Shown here in pieces: positions 13,462 through 14,395 of a stretch of 14,395 bases of DNA. Source of the stretch: CAZPXF01 sp964590945 (lineage in GTDB: Bacteria; Bacillota; Clostridia; Lachnospirales; Lachnospiraceae); assembly GCA_964590945.1 (NCBI GenBank), contig CAZPXF010000056.1, positions 1 through 14,395 on the forward strand, given 5' to 3'. The number at the start of each line of letters is the position of its first letter. The first letter of the stretch is position 1. Both the position numbers and the translations under genes were made by a program. The notes beneath the pieces are model-generated. The model was not told the DNA's origin, searched no databases, and was given only the letters and a program-made list of their open reading frames with translations.

Positions 13462-13490
13462 AGTTTGCGCCATTAGCCCCGGAGCGGACT
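13462..13490 (+). ncRNA. Candidate structured L13 leader (autoregulatory stem-loop)
   Basis: AGTTTGCGCC (13462-13471) can pair with GGAGCGGACT (13481-13490), 9 pairs including two G-U and one internal mismatch, around a 9-base C-rich loop, about 18 bases into the predicted rplM transcript. A leader upstream of rplM is a known regulatory class in low-GC Gram-positives (L13 leader), in which free L13 is thought to bind. I cannot confirm a match to that family by eye; the remaining leader (13491-13541) is AT-rich with no clear structure. Confidence 0.5.
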
Positions 13491-13554
13491 GATTTCATAT
13501 ATTTGATCCATTATTAATGAAGTAATTAGTGCAATATTTACAGGAGGGAAAGCA

Positions 13555-13983
13555 ATGAAAACATACATGGCTAATCCAGATAAGATTGAAAGAAAATGGT
13601 ATGTTGTTGACGCATCAGAATATACATTAGGCCGTCTTTCGTCAGGCGTTGCCAGTGTTTTAAGAGGAAAGAATAAACCGGAATTTACACCGCATGTTGA
13701 TACAGGTGATTACGTGATCGTTGTTAATGCAGACAAGGTTCAGATCACAGGTAAGAAATTAGATCAGAAGATTTACTATCGTCATTCCGAGTATGTTGGA
13801 GGAATGAAAGAGACAACGCTCCGCGAGATGATGGCAAAGAAACCAGAGAAGGTTGTAGAACTCGCTGTTAAGGGTATGCTTCCAAAAGGACCTTTGGGAA
13901 GATCCATGTTTAAGAAGCTTCATGTTTATGCTGGCCCAGATCATGCGCAGCAGGCTCAGAAGCCGGTTGAACTGAAATTCTAA
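13555..13983 (+). CDS. rplM: 50S ribosomal protein L13
   Basis: An early-assembling 23S rRNA-binding protein of the large subunit. It has 142 residues, the standard length. KWYVVDASEYTLGRLSS (14-30) near the start is a family hallmark; other hallmarks are NADKVQITGKK (58-68), YRHSEYVGGMK (75-85) and MLPKGPLGRSMFKKLHVYAG (107-126). AGGAGGG (13542-13548) precedes the ATG by 6 bases. The gene sits 26 bases before rpsI, the universally common pairing. Codon use leans to AGA, TTA and GTT more than the glucan genes upstream, consistent with high expression. Confidence 0.98.
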   Translation: MKTYMANPDKIERKWYVVDASEYTLGRLSSGVASVLRGKNKPEFTPHVDTGDYVIVVNADKVQITGKKLDQKIYYRHSEYVGGMKETTLREMMAKKPEKVVELAVKGMLPKGPLGRSMFKKLHVYAGPDHAQQAQKPVELKF

Positions 13984-14009
13984 GGAAAGGTTGAAAGGAG
14001 GAAATTACA

Positions 14010-14395
14010 ATGGCTAACTCAAAATTCTACGGAACAGGAAGAAGAAAATCATCAGTTGCAAGAGTATACCTTGTACCGGGTACAGGTAAGATTACAATTA
14101 ATAAAAGAGATATCGACGATTATTTAGGACTTGAGACACTCAAGGTTGTTGTTCGTCAGCCGTTAGTTGCTACAGATACACTTGATAAGTTTGATGTGCT
14201 TGTAACTGTTAAAGGCGGTGGATACACAGGACAGGCTGGAGCAATCCGTCACGGAATCGCAAGAGCGCTTCTTGAGGTGGACGCTGATTACAGACCGATT
14301 CTTAAGAAAGCTGGATTTTTAACCCGTGATCCACGTATGAAAGAGCGTAAGAAATACGGCCTCAAAGCCGCACGTCGGGCTCCTCAGTTCAGCAA
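14010..14395 (+). CDS. rpsI: 30S ribosomal protein S9 (3' end cut by window)
   Basis: A small-subunit protein whose basic C-terminal tail reaches the P-site tRNA anticodon. The window holds 128 complete codons plus two bases. The sequence starts MANSKFYGTGRRKSSVARVY and contains GGGYTGQAGAIRHGIARAL, followed by RDPRMKERKKYG and AARRAPQFS. The family normally ends S-K-R, so only the last one or two codons and the stop lie beyond the edge (the trailing AA fits the lysine). AAAGGAGG (13995-14002) precedes the ATG by 7 bases. It is co-transcribed with rplM. Confidence 0.98.
   Translation, partial: MANSKFYGTGRRKSSVARVYLVPGTGKITINKRDIDDYLGLETLKVVVRQPLVATDTLDKFDVLVTVKGGGYTGQAGAIRHGIARALLEVDADYRPILKKAGFLTRDPRMKERKKYGLKAARRAPQFS

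Noticed and set aside
1..14395. Mobile elements, CRISPR arrays, tRNA or rRNA genes, phage or toxin-antitoxin genes
   Set aside because: No transposase or integrase frame, no regularly spaced direct repeats, no tRNA cloverleaf or rRNA sequence was recognised on either strand.

Overview
The window looks like chromosomal DNA from a low-to-mid GC Gram-positive anaerobe of the Clostridia, most likely a Lachnospiraceae gut bacterium. The reasons are strong AGGAGG ribosome binding sites, TTGACA/TATAAT-type promoters, a CIRCE heat-shock operator, the ecfA1-ecfA2-ecfT-truA and rplM-rpsI blocks, and fermentation genes (an electron transfer flavoprotein and a 2-hydroxyacyl-CoA dehydratase-type activase). 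The genus call is inference; there is no rRNA to settle it.

Left part (1-4350), independent single genes: a possible 3' tail of an upstream gene (1-87); a secreted SH3b plus NodB polysaccharide deacetylase; a HAD-family phosphatase whose promoter and ribosome binding site sit in a large inverted repeat; a small heat-shock protein (Hsp20) under a perfect CIRCE/HrcA operator; a four-helix DUF2798-type membrane protein with a charged coiled-coil tail; and, on the minus strand, a cytoplasmic cyclophilin peptidyl-prolyl isomerase. Most of these are separated by recognisable terminators or promoters.

Middle part (4351-9899), one tightly packed plus-strand operon from a single promoter: ecfA1, ecfA2 and ecfT (the shared energising module of ECF vitamin/metal importers), truA (tRNA pseudouridine synthase), a BadF/HgdC-type ATPase activase, and malQ (4-alpha-glucanotransferase). 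It ends at a 14-bp hairpin shared with a convergent minus-strand GH13 alpha-amylase-family gene. MalQ and this amylase both lack export signals and together would process internal maltodextrins or glycogen.

Right part (11392-14395): a promoter drives an etfB-etfA pair, followed by a consensus promoter, a structured leader and rplM-rpsI (ribosomal proteins L13 and S9; rpsI is cut by the window edge two codons before its expected end).

In many Firmicutes ecfA1-ecfA2-ecfT-truA runs directly into rplM-rpsI. Here about 6 kb of fermentation and glucan genes lies between truA and rplM. I see no mobile element, CRISPR array, phage gene, tRNA or rRNA, and no convincing undescribed system. The most interesting items are regulatory architecture and the two redox partners (activase and Etf) that appear here without their usual client enzymes.
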